64,000 bases of DNA from Anaerolineae bacterium. Lineage in GTDB: Bacteria > Chloroflexota > Anaerolineae > Aggregatilineales > Phototrophicaceae. The number at the start of each line of letters is the position of its first letter. Within the stretch, counting starts at the first letter, position 1. Shown piece after piece: positions 24,815-34,029 of this stretch. The notes under the pieces are model-generated. The model ran no database searches, had not been told where the DNA came from, and saw only the letters and a program-made list of their open reading frames with translations. Location: NCBI GenBank assembly GCA_019912965.1, contig JAIOHM010000211.1, forward strand, positions 1-64,000, given 5' to 3'. A program made the translations under genes and the position numbers.

Positions 24815-25570
24815 CTATGTTGAAACCAGTTTACACTGCATATCAAACTGTAAATAAATCGACAGGCCGCTGATGGAGAAATTGTAGCCATACTGATTGT
24901 AGGTGATGGTGGCGACAGCATCACGCGGGGCATCCTTATTTATGGCCTGCTCCCACAACTCGACCAGCGAACACTGCGGATCATCCAGCACCGGGCTGGA
25001 TAAACCGTTGCGCGGCGACGAGGTATCGCGTTCCATACCCTTGTTCATATAGCTGTAACGGCTGCTGCCGCTGGTGACAGTCCACCATTTCCCCGGTTGA
25101 TAGGCTTCAATTTCGATAGGTTCGTACCATGCTTCTGTATTTGCGCCGCCTGCCCCAATCGGCGGAGCGTTATCTGGGCGGGGCACTTCACGCATAAAAT
25201 CATAGGTCACACGGGGCGCGGGTGAATATTCGGCGGTGAGTTCCATTGTGCCATCCGAGCGCACATAATACATTTCGATTTCCATCAACAATGCGCCCTC
25301 ACCCGCATAGGTGCGAATTTCCGGCAGTGCGTCGAATGGGTCGAAGCGGCTGGCATCACCGGGAAGGGGACGGGTATCCACATTACCACCACCTGTCTCG
25401 AAGAATGGAATAATGAGATAGCGCCCTAATAGAAAAATCCCCACACCTAGAATCAAGAGGCGTAGGTAACAGCCAAAACGCCCCGGTTTTGGGCTATTCC
25501 CACTTGTCCATTTAATTTTGCCGCTATCATCAATCACATACAGCGGTTTGTCGGGTGTGTGCTTTGTCAT
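24815..25570 (-). CDS. Single-pass membrane protein of unknown function
   Basis: 251 residues from the ATG at 25570. About 28 cytosolic residues precede a membrane helix (YLRLLILGVGIFLLGRYLIIPFF) and an external domain of about 180 residues. The external part has two cysteines (PQCSLVELW near 207 and MQCKLV near the end), possibly a disulphide. I do not recognise a family. The stop is 76 bases upstream of the cyclase, so they may share a transcript, making it a candidate sensor partner. It is divergent from the subtilase. Confidence 0.6.
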   Translation of the reverse strand: MTKHTPDKPLYVIDDSGKIKWTSGNSPKPGRFGCYLRLLILGVGIFLLGRYLIIPFFETGGGNVDTRPLPGDASRFDPFDALPEIRTYAGEGALLMEIEMYYVRSDGTMELTAEYSPAPRVTYDFMREVPRPDNAPPIGAGGANTEAWYEPIEIEAYQPGKWWTVTSGSSRYSYMNKGMERDTSSPRNGLSSPVLDDPQCSLVELWEQAINKDAPRDAVATITYNQYGYNFSISGLSIYLQFDMQCKLVST

Positions 25571-25777
25571 ACAAGCTACTTTCGTCAGTGTTGGATGTGC
25601 TGTGTCTATTGTATTGCTACCCTCCATAAAACGAAAATCGCTGGTACACCCACTGGCAAAATCCTGCTCCCATTCATTTCATTCCCATTATTACAAATTT
25701 ACTATATTAATTCATTGTGTCTTGTACCTATCGACGTTATTATTGCACCTAAAGACCGACAAAGAATGAGGGCACAA

Positions 25778-28570
25778 ATGGTGGGGCATAGAGGCATATT
25801 TAGGCTTATGGGTTCAGGCCTGACATTTTTCATCGTCATTTGGCTTATATTAGGGGTTGTTAAGCCGATTTATGGACAGAACGCGAACGCAGAATTGGTC
25901 GCCAAAGCCCAAACTGAAGGCACTATACGGGTGGTCGTTCGGCTTAATGTGCCGTTCCAGCCCGCCGGAAACCTCATCAGCGGTCAAGCTGTGCTGGCAC
26001 AGGAACAAGCTATCCAGCAAGCCCAAACCTCGCTGCTAACAACAGTGCCGGGTTATGAACCAGCCAGTGTGGTCAATCTGCGTTACATCCCTTACATGTC
26101 GCTGACAATTGACGCCAGCGGTTTACAAGCATTGCTGCAATCACCGCAAGTGGCAGCAATTGCAGAAGAAGGTCAGTTCACCCTTTTTCTGGAAAACAGT
26201 ACAACGCTAATTGGCGCTAATGCCGTTTGGAGCGCAGGCTATGATGGTACGGGCAAAACGGTTGCTATTATCGACAGCGGAGTGGATAAAAGTCATTGGT
26301 TTTTATCCGGGCGTGTGGTAGCAGAAGCCTGTTTTTCGACCGCGACCACCATTGAAGGAACACCTGTATTTTCCACCTGCCCTAATGGGCAAAATGAGCA
26401 AATTGGCGTGGGCGCGGGCGTACCTTGTTCGATGCCGGAATGCTTGCATGGCACTCATGTAGCCGGAATCGCGGCAGGGCGCGGCACGGATTTCAGCGGT
26501 GTCGCCCGCAACGCATCCATCATCGGAATCAATGTTGGTTCTAGGGTTTCGACCATTTTGGGCGATTCACTGACAATTCAATTTTCCGATGTGGCGAAAG
26601 CACTCGAACATGTTTATGACCTCCGAAACTCGTTCAGTATCGCTTCGATCAACATGAGTTTAGGCACACCTGATGTCTACGCGGGCGTATGCGATAACGC
26701 TGATGCGAGTTTCGCGCTGGTCAAAGATGCTGTGGATACGGTGCGTTCTGCTGGAATTGGGGTGATTGCGGCCACTGGCAACAGTGGTAACGCGACTGGG
26801 ATCAGTATGCCTGCCTGTCTTTCGAACACAATCAGTGTCGGTGCAACCAGCGCCGAACCGGGAACGCAGGATCGATTCGCAGCTTTTTCCAACAGTTCCT
26901 CCGAACTGGATTTATTGGCTCCGGGCATAAGCATCAATTCATCCGCGCCGAATAATGCGATGGCAAGTTTAGGCGGCACCTCAATGGCAGCTCCTCATGT
27001 GGCTGGTGCATGGGCCGTGCTTAAGCAAGCCGCGCCCTCAGCATCCATTGATACTATTTTGAATGCCCTTAAAAACACCGGGATTCCATTGACCGACCCA
27101 CGCAATTCTATTGTCACTCCACGCATTCAGGTTGAGGCGGCGGCGGCAGCTTTAACAGGCCAGCCCGTTTTCCCACCGACTAATGATTTGCTGGCGTATC
27201 CAGTGGTCATCACTTCACAGTCATTCGCCGATCATCTGCTCACCCGAACCAGCAATAACCAAACCGGAGTACCCGCTTTATCCGGCAGTTGCAGCGGCGT
27301 GAGCATTGGCAAGGATGTGTGGTATCGCTACGACTCGACAGCCGCCGAATCGCTAACTTTACAAACACAAGGTTCAGCTTTTGATACGGTGATCGCCGTT
27401 TGGACAGGCTTCCCCGGAACGCCCGCGCTGGTAGGCTGCAACGACAATATCGCCGGAAGCACACAATCCCGGCTGACTTTTTCCGCTGCGAACGGAACCA
27501 GTTATTATATTCAGGTCGGGGGGAAAGGGGGCGCAAACGGCTTACTGCGGCTCGATATGGGGCGTGGACTGACTCACGATCTCATCACCAATGCTAAAGT
27601 GGTCGGGAAACTTCCATACCGTGATGATGCCAATACAGATGCGACAGGCGCGAGTGGCGACCCACAGCCAAGCTGCATCCCCGCATGGTTTGGGCCGCTG
27701 AACAGTGTATGGTATCGCTACACCGCGACCGGGAATGACCGGATTATGATCGACACAGTTGGTTCGGATTACAACTCTTTGCTTTCTGTATGGCAGGGAA
27801 CTCCCGGCAACCTGACGGAAGTTGCCTGTCTTGACGATATTTTCTTTGATGCCCTCTCAGCCGAATCCACATGGGAATTGAATGCGCAAGTTTCACTTCA
27901 GGTTACCAGCGGCACGACCTATTACATCATGGCAAGCGGGAAGGAAGCCTTCTTCACCAATGACCCCAGCGGCGAACTCAAGCTGAATATCCGCCGTTTG
28001 TTGGAAGCTGTGCCTTCACCCCTCTCGACGCCAATGCTCCTAGCACCTGTGAATTTATTCCAAACCCTACAGCCACAGCCGACACTGGTCTGGAATCCGT
28101 CACCCAATGCTTTCACCTACGAATTGCAGTTTGGGCTTAACAATCCACCTAGCAGCACACCGATTCGCACGGGGAACACTAATTTCACGCCATTCTCGCC
28201 GTTAGTGACAACGACTTATTATTGGCGAGTACGCTCGGTCGGCAGCACCAATAACACATCCGACTGGAGCGAAACCCGGCAGTTTACAGTCATTTCGCCC
28301 GAAAACAGTGCACCGCAGCGCAATCTCTTCACCACATCCACACCAACCCTGACATGGAGCCGAGTCAATACAGCAACGGCTTATGAAATCGAGGTCGCAA
28401 AAGATGCGGGATTTGTGAACCGGGTTTACCATAATAATGCAGTTATCAGCCCTGAAATCATGGTAGGGCCACTGCAACCCGGTACATATTATTTCCGCGT
28501 CCGGGCACTAAACGGCACTACGGCAAGCGCATGGAGCACCTTCGATAGTTTTGTGATCGCCCAACCCTAG
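25778..28570 (+). CDS. Secreted subtilisin-like serine protease, multidomain
   Basis: About 930 residues from the ATG at 25778 (AGGG five to eight bases before it; an in-frame ATG lies at 25766). A signal peptide (GSGLTFFIVIWLILGVVKPIYG) is followed by an inhibitor-like propeptide and an S8 catalytic domain with Asp in VAIIDSGVD, His in CLHGTHVAGIAAG and Ser in GGTSMAAPHVAG. Two PPC-like beta domains follow (KDVWYRYDSTA...FDTVIAVWTG and NSVWYRYTATG...YNSLLSVWQG), then two fibronectin/Ig-like domains (PTLVWNPSPNAFTYELQ; PTLTWSRVNTATAYEIEVA). It is an extracellular protease. The TIR-NB-ARC gene begins 16 bases after its stop, suggesting co-transcription. Confidence 0.93.
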   Translation: MVGHRGIFRLMGSGLTFFIVIWLILGVVKPIYGQNANAELVAKAQTEGTIRVVVRLNVPFQPAGNLISGQAVLAQEQAIQQAQTSLLTTVPGYEPASVVNLRYIPYMSLTIDASGLQALLQSPQVAAIAEEGQFTLFLENSTTLIGANAVWSAGYDGTGKTVAIIDSGVDKSHWFLSGRVVAEACFSTATTIEGTPVFSTCPNGQNEQIGVGAGVPCSMPECLHGTHVAGIAAGRGTDFSGVARNASIIGINVGSRVSTILGDSLTIQFSDVAKALEHVYDLRNSFSIASINMSLGTPDVYAGVCDNADASFALVKDAVDTVRSAGIGVIAATGNSGNATGISMPACLSNTISVGATSAEPGTQDRFAAFSNSSSELDLLAPGISINSSAPNNAMASLGGTSMAAPHVAGAWAVLKQAAPSASIDTILNALKNTGIPLTDPRNSIVTPRIQVEAAAAALTGQPVFPPTNDLLAYPVVITSQSFADHLLTRTSNNQTGVPALSGSCSGVSIGKDVWYRYDSTAAESLTLQTQGSAFDTVIAVWTGFPGTPALVGCNDNIAGSTQSRLTFSAANGTSYYIQVGGKGGANGLLRLDMGRGLTHDLITNAKVVGKLPYRDDANTDATGASGDPQPSCIPAWFGPLNSVWYRYTATGNDRIMIDTVGSDYNSLLSVWQGTPGNLTEVACLDDIFFDALSAESTWELNAQVSLQVTSGTTYYIMASGKEAFFTNDPSGELKLNIRRLLEAVPSPLSTPMLLAPVNLFQTLQPQPTLVWNPSPNAFTYELQFGLNNPPSSTPIRTGNTNFTPFSPLVTTTYYWRVRSVGSTNNTSDWSETRQFTVISPENSAPQRNLFTTSTPTLTWSRVNTATAYEIEVAKDAGFVNRVYHNNAVISPEIMVGPLQPGTYYFRVRALNGTTASAWSTFDSFVIAQP

Positions 28571-28586
28571 ATGCACCGGAGAGACA

Positions 28587-31500
28587 ATGAAGCCGACCAA
28601 AGTTTTTCTGTCCTATGCTCGAAACGATGATGACCCAGCTTATGATGACCCTACACGGTCGTTTGTGCGTCGTTTGTATAATGATCTGGTTGAGGCTGGG
28701 TTTGATGTGTGGTGGGATCGGGAAAAAATGCCAACACGCGGTCAGCCCTTCCCACGAGAAATCCGCAAGGCAATTGAGGAAACAGATAAACTCATTCTGA
28801 TCGCGGGTGAATATGCCCAAAAATCTGAATACGTCACAGCCGAATGGAAACATGCGCTAAGTATTTGCATCCCGGTCATCCCTATCTTACGGGAGAACAA
28901 TACCAGTCTGCTGCCCGATGAGTTAGCTTATTATAATGCGGTGCATTTTAGCGATCCGATGCAGTATGGCCGGGCATTCAAAGAACTGCTGCGAATCGTG
29001 CGGATGCCGACAGCGCCTTCTGGCAGGCGTTATGGTTTAGGACGGATGCCCAGAGGTTATGTGGCGCGCTACAGCCATCTCAACACGGTCATCGAATCCA
29101 TCACCTCAACAGATAAGCAAATGGAACGCGACAGTCTATCGCAGAACATCACGGCACTCGTGGGTATGGGCGGCATCGGCAAAACAACATTGGCAAAGGC
29201 GCTGTGCCATGACTGCCGCATTCAACGGGCATTTCCAGATGGCATCGTATGGATGGAAATGGGTCAGAATCCCAGCCTCATCACCAAACAGGCCACGCTA
29301 GGGACAACCTTCGGCGACTCGACGGAAAAATATCAAAATGAGGAACAGGGAAAAATCCGTCTGTCGGAAGTGCTGGGGCAGAAACAAATCTCTCGGCTAC
29401 TGCTGGTGCTGGATGATGTATGGGATCATAAACATGTCAACATCTTCCCTGATATGGGCGAAAACAGCCATATTTTGATTACCACACGCAGCGAACGATT
29501 GGCCGTGCTGACGGGCGCTGAAAGGGTGGCAGTCAATCGGTTGACAGATGATGAAGGCATTAACATGATCGGTAAATGGCTTCGGCTTCGACCTGAAGAA
29601 TCTGAAGTCCATGCTTCACTGCAACCGATTGTACGTATTTTGCAGGGACACGCGCTGGCAATTGAAGTTTCGGCGGCGCTGCTGGCAGAACGGACAATTC
29701 ATTATCTACCGCAATTGATCGAACGATTAGAAACCAACTTGGACAGCGGCGGCCTGTTTGAAGACTTGCAGCTTGACCCGAACGATAAGGATGCCAATGT
29801 CGAACGATCACTGGTTTTGAGCTACGATGGCCTAAACGATGATTGGAAACAACGATTCCGGGCGCTGGGCACATTAGCACCCGATACCGCTTTTGATACC
29901 GCTATCGCCGCTGCCATATGGGGGGATATACCTGCGAAAATCCACAAAACCCAAGATGCGCTGAATGCACTCAGTCGCCTTTCGCTGCTGACGGAGGAAG
30001 TCCCCGGCAAACGCTACACTCAGCATGGTTTACTGCGAGCATACGCACGGGCGCTGGTGGTTAAAGCCGGCGAATTCCAAACTTACTATGATCGCTATTT
30101 GGAATATGTGATTGAGACCGTCACCCAACCGGACAAAATGGTATGGGGTGAGTGGCAGCGGATTGAGGCGGAAATTCCGCATATTCACTTTGTTGGTAAT
30201 CTACTGCATCAACAGTACAGCGCTGATCCCAATGATAAGGCAATTCAAGCTCACATGCTGCGATTTTGTACTAACACTTCACTATATCTTTCGGAATGGA
30301 CGGACACCAGAAGTATTGGTTGGCTGGAAGTGGGTTTAAACATCAGCTGCCAAATGAACGATGCGGCACGAGAACGGCTGCTGACCAATCGTTTGAGCAT
30401 GGGTTACGTTATGGCGAATCGCTACGAGCAGGCACGAAACACGGTCGAAAAGTCGTTGGATTTAAGCCGTGCAGCCAAAGACACATTTAATGAAGCCGAA
30501 GCCATAAACATTTTGGGGCTGAACAGCATTTTTCAGGACGATTTCAATGCTGCCGAACACCATCTACGCCAAGCCTATAAATTGTTCCAAAGCATTAACG
30601 ACAAACTGGGGCAAGCCCGAACCGCCAATAATATGGGAACAGCTATGGTCAGAATGTCGCGCAACACTGAAGCAATCCAACAATTTGAGATTGGGCGGCA
30701 GATATTCACCGAATTGGGCTATCAGCGCGGTGCTACGCGGATGTTCATTAATATCAGTGTGGTGCAATCCCGCTTGGGGGATTACAGCGGAGCGAAAGCC
30801 AACATGGAACAGGTACTGCCGCTTTTTATGGAAATGAACGACCCACGCAGCGCCGCACAGATCGAACAGAATCTTGGGGCACTAAATCAATATTTAGGGA
30901 ATCACACTGAATCCGAATACCATTCTCGAAAGGCATTGGAGCTTTTCGAGGAGATCAATGATTGGCGTGGGCAGGCACAAGTCAATATCAATCTCGGTTT
31001 GTTGGCACGGTATCGCGGTAACTTTGATCCGGCGCTGAATTATTATCAACAAGCGCTTGATATTTTCTACCGGCTGGAAAGTGAACAAGGCGTGGCAGAT
31101 TCCACCTTTGGATTCGCGCTCATCGCAGGTGATTTGGGTGACTATGAGGCAAGCCGTACCCATTATGAAGAAACCATTGCGTATTATCAGCGGCTTGGTG
31201 ACAGGCAAGGTGAGGGTGATGCATTGGCATCACTAGGTCTGCTGCTGCACCAAATGGACAAAAACGAACAATCACTAGAGCAAAGCACAGCGGGCTTGGC
31301 TATTGCTCAAGAGATCGAAGACCCCAGCACACAGGGGTATGCGCTGACTCACATGGGACATGCGCTACTCGCATTGGGTCAAATGACGCAAGCCGAGGAA
31401 CATTATCAGAATGCATTGCAAATCCGACTTGATTTAGAAGAAAACGGGTTGGCCGCCGAAACCTGTGCAGGATTGGTACGGATTGCCCAAACACGTGGCG

Positions 31501-31778
31501 ATACCAATAACATGGAACAGCAGCTTGAAATGATCCTGAATTATTTGCAGAGCGCATCATTGGACGGCACCAGCGAACCTGCCCGGATTTATTTGACCTG
31601 CTACAACGCACTGAAGCAATTAGGCGAATCACGCGCAAAGACGCTGTTGGATGCCGGACGGCAGTTCATCCAAGCGCGCGCCAACACCATCAGCGATCCT
31701 GCCAAGCAGCAATCATATCTGCACCGGGTAAGAGCCAACGCTGAACTGATGACGACATGGGAGTCACAGCACTCGTAA
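28587..31778 (+). CDS. TIR-NB-ARC-TPR protein (bacterial NLR-like STAND ATPase)
   Basis: 1063 residues. The TIR domain (1-140) has KVFLSYARNDDD, FDVWWDREKMP and LILIAGEYAQKSEYVTAEWKHAL, where the E in TAEW is the expected catalytic glutamate. The NB-ARC domain (about 160-500) has Walker A GMGGIGKTTLAKAL, Walker B LLLVLDDVWD, sensor ILITTRSERLA, GxP-like GHALAIEVSAALL and an MHD-like QHGLLRAYA. About ten TPR units (620-1040; for example ARTANNMGTAMVRMSRNTEAI) make the sensor. This is the plan of plant TNL resistance proteins and of bacterial antiphage STAND NTPases. It probably recognises a ligand through the TPRs and then activates the TIR by oligomerisation. Confidence 0.95.
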   Translation: MKPTKVFLSYARNDDDPAYDDPTRSFVRRLYNDLVEAGFDVWWDREKMPTRGQPFPREIRKAIEETDKLILIAGEYAQKSEYVTAEWKHALSICIPVIPILRENNTSLLPDELAYYNAVHFSDPMQYGRAFKELLRIVRMPTAPSGRRYGLGRMPRGYVARYSHLNTVIESITSTDKQMERDSLSQNITALVGMGGIGKTTLAKALCHDCRIQRAFPDGIVWMEMGQNPSLITKQATLGTTFGDSTEKYQNEEQGKIRLSEVLGQKQISRLLLVLDDVWDHKHVNIFPDMGENSHILITTRSERLAVLTGAERVAVNRLTDDEGINMIGKWLRLRPEESEVHASLQPIVRILQGHALAIEVSAALLAERTIHYLPQLIERLETNLDSGGLFEDLQLDPNDKDANVERSLVLSYDGLNDDWKQRFRALGTLAPDTAFDTAIAAAIWGDIPAKIHKTQDALNALSRLSLLTEEVPGKRYTQHGLLRAYARALVVKAGEFQTYYDRYLEYVIETVTQPDKMVWGEWQRIEAEIPHIHFVGNLLHQQYSADPNDKAIQAHMLRFCTNTSLYLSEWTDTRSIGWLEVGLNISCQMNDAARERLLTNRLSMGYVMANRYEQARNTVEKSLDLSRAAKDTFNEAEAINILGLNSIFQDDFNAAEHHLRQAYKLFQSINDKLGQARTANNMGTAMVRMSRNTEAIQQFEIGRQIFTELGYQRGATRMFINISVVQSRLGDYSGAKANMEQVLPLFMEMNDPRSAAQIEQNLGALNQYLGNHTESEYHSRKALELFEEINDWRGQAQVNINLGLLARYRGNFDPALNYYQQALDIFYRLESEQGVADSTFGFALIAGDLGDYEASRTHYEETIAYYQRLGDRQGEGDALASLGLLLHQMDKNEQSLEQSTAGLAIAQEIEDPSTQGYALTHMGHALLALGQMTQAEEHYQNALQIRLDLEENGLAAETCAGLVRIAQTRGDTNNMEQQLEMILNYLQSASLDGTSEPARIYLTCYNALKQLGESRAKTLLDAGRQFIQARANTISDPAKQQSYLHRVRANAELMTTWESQHS

Positions 31779-31817
31779 GCCAAGCCATTGCCATTCGCTC
31801 CCTTGCGTGCTCTCTAC

Positions 31818-31823
31818 TATAAT
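31818..31823 (+). promoter_or_regulatory. -10 box upstream of the Ser/Thr kinase
   Basis: A perfect TATAAT lies 32 bases before the ATG at 31855. No -35 is found at standard spacing. Confidence 0.35.
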
Positions 31824-31854
31824 GAATGGATGAGCCGTCAATCCAAATCGGTTG

Positions 31855-34029
31855 ATGGCGGCGTTCATTTATCCATCAGCAGTAGATAAGTTGGAGTCCC
31901 GGCGACGGGCGCGGAGCAAGAGCAGCGTGGCATCCTCACTGGTTGGGCGCAAACTCGGAACCTACAAAATTACAGATATGCTCGGTCAGGGCGGCATGGC
32001 GACAGTCTACAAAGGCTATCGCGAAGATATTGATCGCTACGTGGCGATCAAAGTGCTGCCGCCGCACCCCGGCCTTGACCAGCAGTTCATTGAGCGATTC
32101 CGGTTAGAAGCCCGCACCATCGCCAAACTGCAACATCCGCACATCCTGCCGCTTTATGATTACGGCGTGGAAGACGATATTTTGTATCTCGTCATGGCCT
32201 ACATCGAAGGCGGTTCACTCAGCAACCGGATTGATCGCGGCGCACTGAACGTCAAGGAAGTGGATGTGCTGCTGCGGCAGATCGCAGCGGCGCTGGATTA
32301 TGCTCACCGTCAGGGCGTAATTCACCGGGACATCAAGCCGGACAACATTCTGCTGGATAAAGAAGGCCATCCCCTGCTAGCCGATTTCGGCATCGCCAAG
32401 ATGGCAGGCGGCGGCTCGAAATTAACGGTTACGGGTGGTTTAGTTGGGACACCAGCATACATGGCTCCCGAACAGGCCAGTGGTGAAGCAGACATCAGTT
32501 CCAGCGCCGATATTTATGCATTGGGCGTAGTGGTTTACGAAATGCTGACGGGCAAGCAGCCCTTCACCGCCGAGACACCCATGCAGGTCGTCCTCAAGCA
32601 CATGACCGAACCGATTCCCAGCATCGTGAATCAGGTTGAAGGTCTGCCCGCCGCGCTGGAACTGGTAATGCAGCGGGTGCTGGCGAAATCGCCGCAGAAT
32701 CGTTACAAAACGGCTGCCGAATTTGCGGACGATTTCAATCGCGCGATTCAGGGCAGCGAACTCGATCCAAACTCCACCGCGATTCTGGATTTTAACGCGC
32801 GTCCCTCGCCTGACCCAACCGTGTTAGCGCCAGCGGCTACCCCTACCCTGACCGATCAACCGCCAACGCCGACCCAAACGATCATCATGCAGCAGGGATT
32901 TAGCCCGCTGGTCGTGCTGGGCGGATTCGCCATTATCGCGGTGCTGATTGTAGCGGTGCTGGCGTTGGTCTTGAACAACCGTCCACCAGAAACCACAGTG
33001 ACTTCACCGACTGCCGAAACGCCAACGCAGCAAGTTGTAGCTGTTGCCGCCACCGAAGCACCAAGTTTTGGACGCCTGAGCTTTAGCACTACCAACAAAA
33101 CGGGTGACACCGTGACGCTGCAAGTTGAAAATCTGATACCGCCAAGTACAGGCGAAGTTTATGCAGCGTGGCTGGTCAACACCGATAACGATGGCCTCAT
33201 CAAATTGGGTGATTTGACGCTCGACCCGTTAGGCAATGGGGTGCTGCCGCCATACGTGGATAAAGATGGGCGAGTGCTGGCTGCCGATTTCAACGCCATT
33301 AGCATCACGCGCGAAACGGCGTCCGGTGATAGGCCAACCGGGGAAACAGTCTACAGCGCCAACGTGCCGATTGAAGTTGCAGCAGCCATGCAAACCCTAT
33401 ACGTTACCTCGCCGGATGGGATTCCATTCGCGTCATTGAGCAGCACCGAATACAGTCCGGCGGTACTCGCCAGCGGGCCGACAGCGGGCTTGCTGGACAG
33501 TGCCATCGCAGAAGGCATCAAAGCCAGAGATCATGCCGGATTGGCACAGCGGGCAGGCACAGTCGGCGGGATGCACCTGCATAACGAACACACCATCAAC
33601 ATCACGCAGGGCACGCTGACCGATCTGAACGGCGATGGACGTGGCGAAAATCCCGGTTTTCAGAAGGGGATTTATTTCTACCTCGATCTGATGAATGAAC
33701 ACCTCACCGCAGCGGCTAATGCGCCCGGTTCGACGCTGCGGTTACAAAGCGATCTGGAACTAATTCGCATCTGCCTCGATAACACCCGCATCCGCGCCGA
33801 CCAGTTGATTGTGTTCGAGCAAAACGCGCTGGCCTCCCCCGATATTGAGTCGGTCGCACAGGAGGCGATTGAAGCCACCAAAACAGCGGCGGCGCTGCTC
33901 AACGGGTTTGATGCCAACGGGAACGGACAAGTTGAAGCGTTCGAGGGTGAATGCGGCCTAACACAGATTCGGGCTTATGGATTAGTCGCCGCCAGCATGT
34001 CGATCTCACAGGGCGGTCTGCCGGAATGA
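31855..34029 (+). CDS. Receptor-type Ser/Thr protein kinase with external EF-hand-like loops
   Basis: 724 residues from the ATG at 31855 (TTG 31852 is just before it). The kinase domain (about 35-300) has GQGGMATVYKG, VAIKVL, HRDIKPDN, DFGIAKM and APEQ, all intact, as in PknB-type kinases. A PT-rich linker and a membrane helix (LVVLGGFAIIAVLIVAVLALVL) lead to an external region. That region starts like anti-sigma/RskA C-terminal domains (FGRLSFSTTNKTGDTVTLQVENL) and then carries two EF-hand-like loops, DLNGDGRGENPG and DANGNGQVEAFEGE, which may bind calcium. The stop overlaps the start of the WD40 lipoprotein (ATGA), so the pair is translated together. Confidence 0.92.
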   Translation: MAAFIYPSAVDKLESRRRARSKSSVASSLVGRKLGTYKITDMLGQGGMATVYKGYREDIDRYVAIKVLPPHPGLDQQFIERFRLEARTIAKLQHPHILPLYDYGVEDDILYLVMAYIEGGSLSNRIDRGALNVKEVDVLLRQIAAALDYAHRQGVIHRDIKPDNILLDKEGHPLLADFGIAKMAGGGSKLTVTGGLVGTPAYMAPEQASGEADISSSADIYALGVVVYEMLTGKQPFTAETPMQVVLKHMTEPIPSIVNQVEGLPAALELVMQRVLAKSPQNRYKTAAEFADDFNRAIQGSELDPNSTAILDFNARPSPDPTVLAPAATPTLTDQPPTPTQTIIMQQGFSPLVVLGGFAIIAVLIVAVLALVLNNRPPETTVTSPTAETPTQQVVAVAATEAPSFGRLSFSTTNKTGDTVTLQVENLIPPSTGEVYAAWLVNTDNDGLIKLGDLTLDPLGNGVLPPYVDKDGRVLAADFNAISITRETASGDRPTGETVYSANVPIEVAAAMQTLYVTSPDGIPFASLSSTEYSPAVLASGPTAGLLDSAIAEGIKARDHAGLAQRAGTVGGMHLHNEHTINITQGTLTDLNGDGRGENPGFQKGIYFYLDLMNEHLTAAANAPGSTLRLQSDLELIRICLDNTRIRADQLIVFEQNALASPDIESVAQEAIEATKTAAALLNGFDANGNGQVEAFEGECGLTQIRAYGLVAASMSISQGGLPE

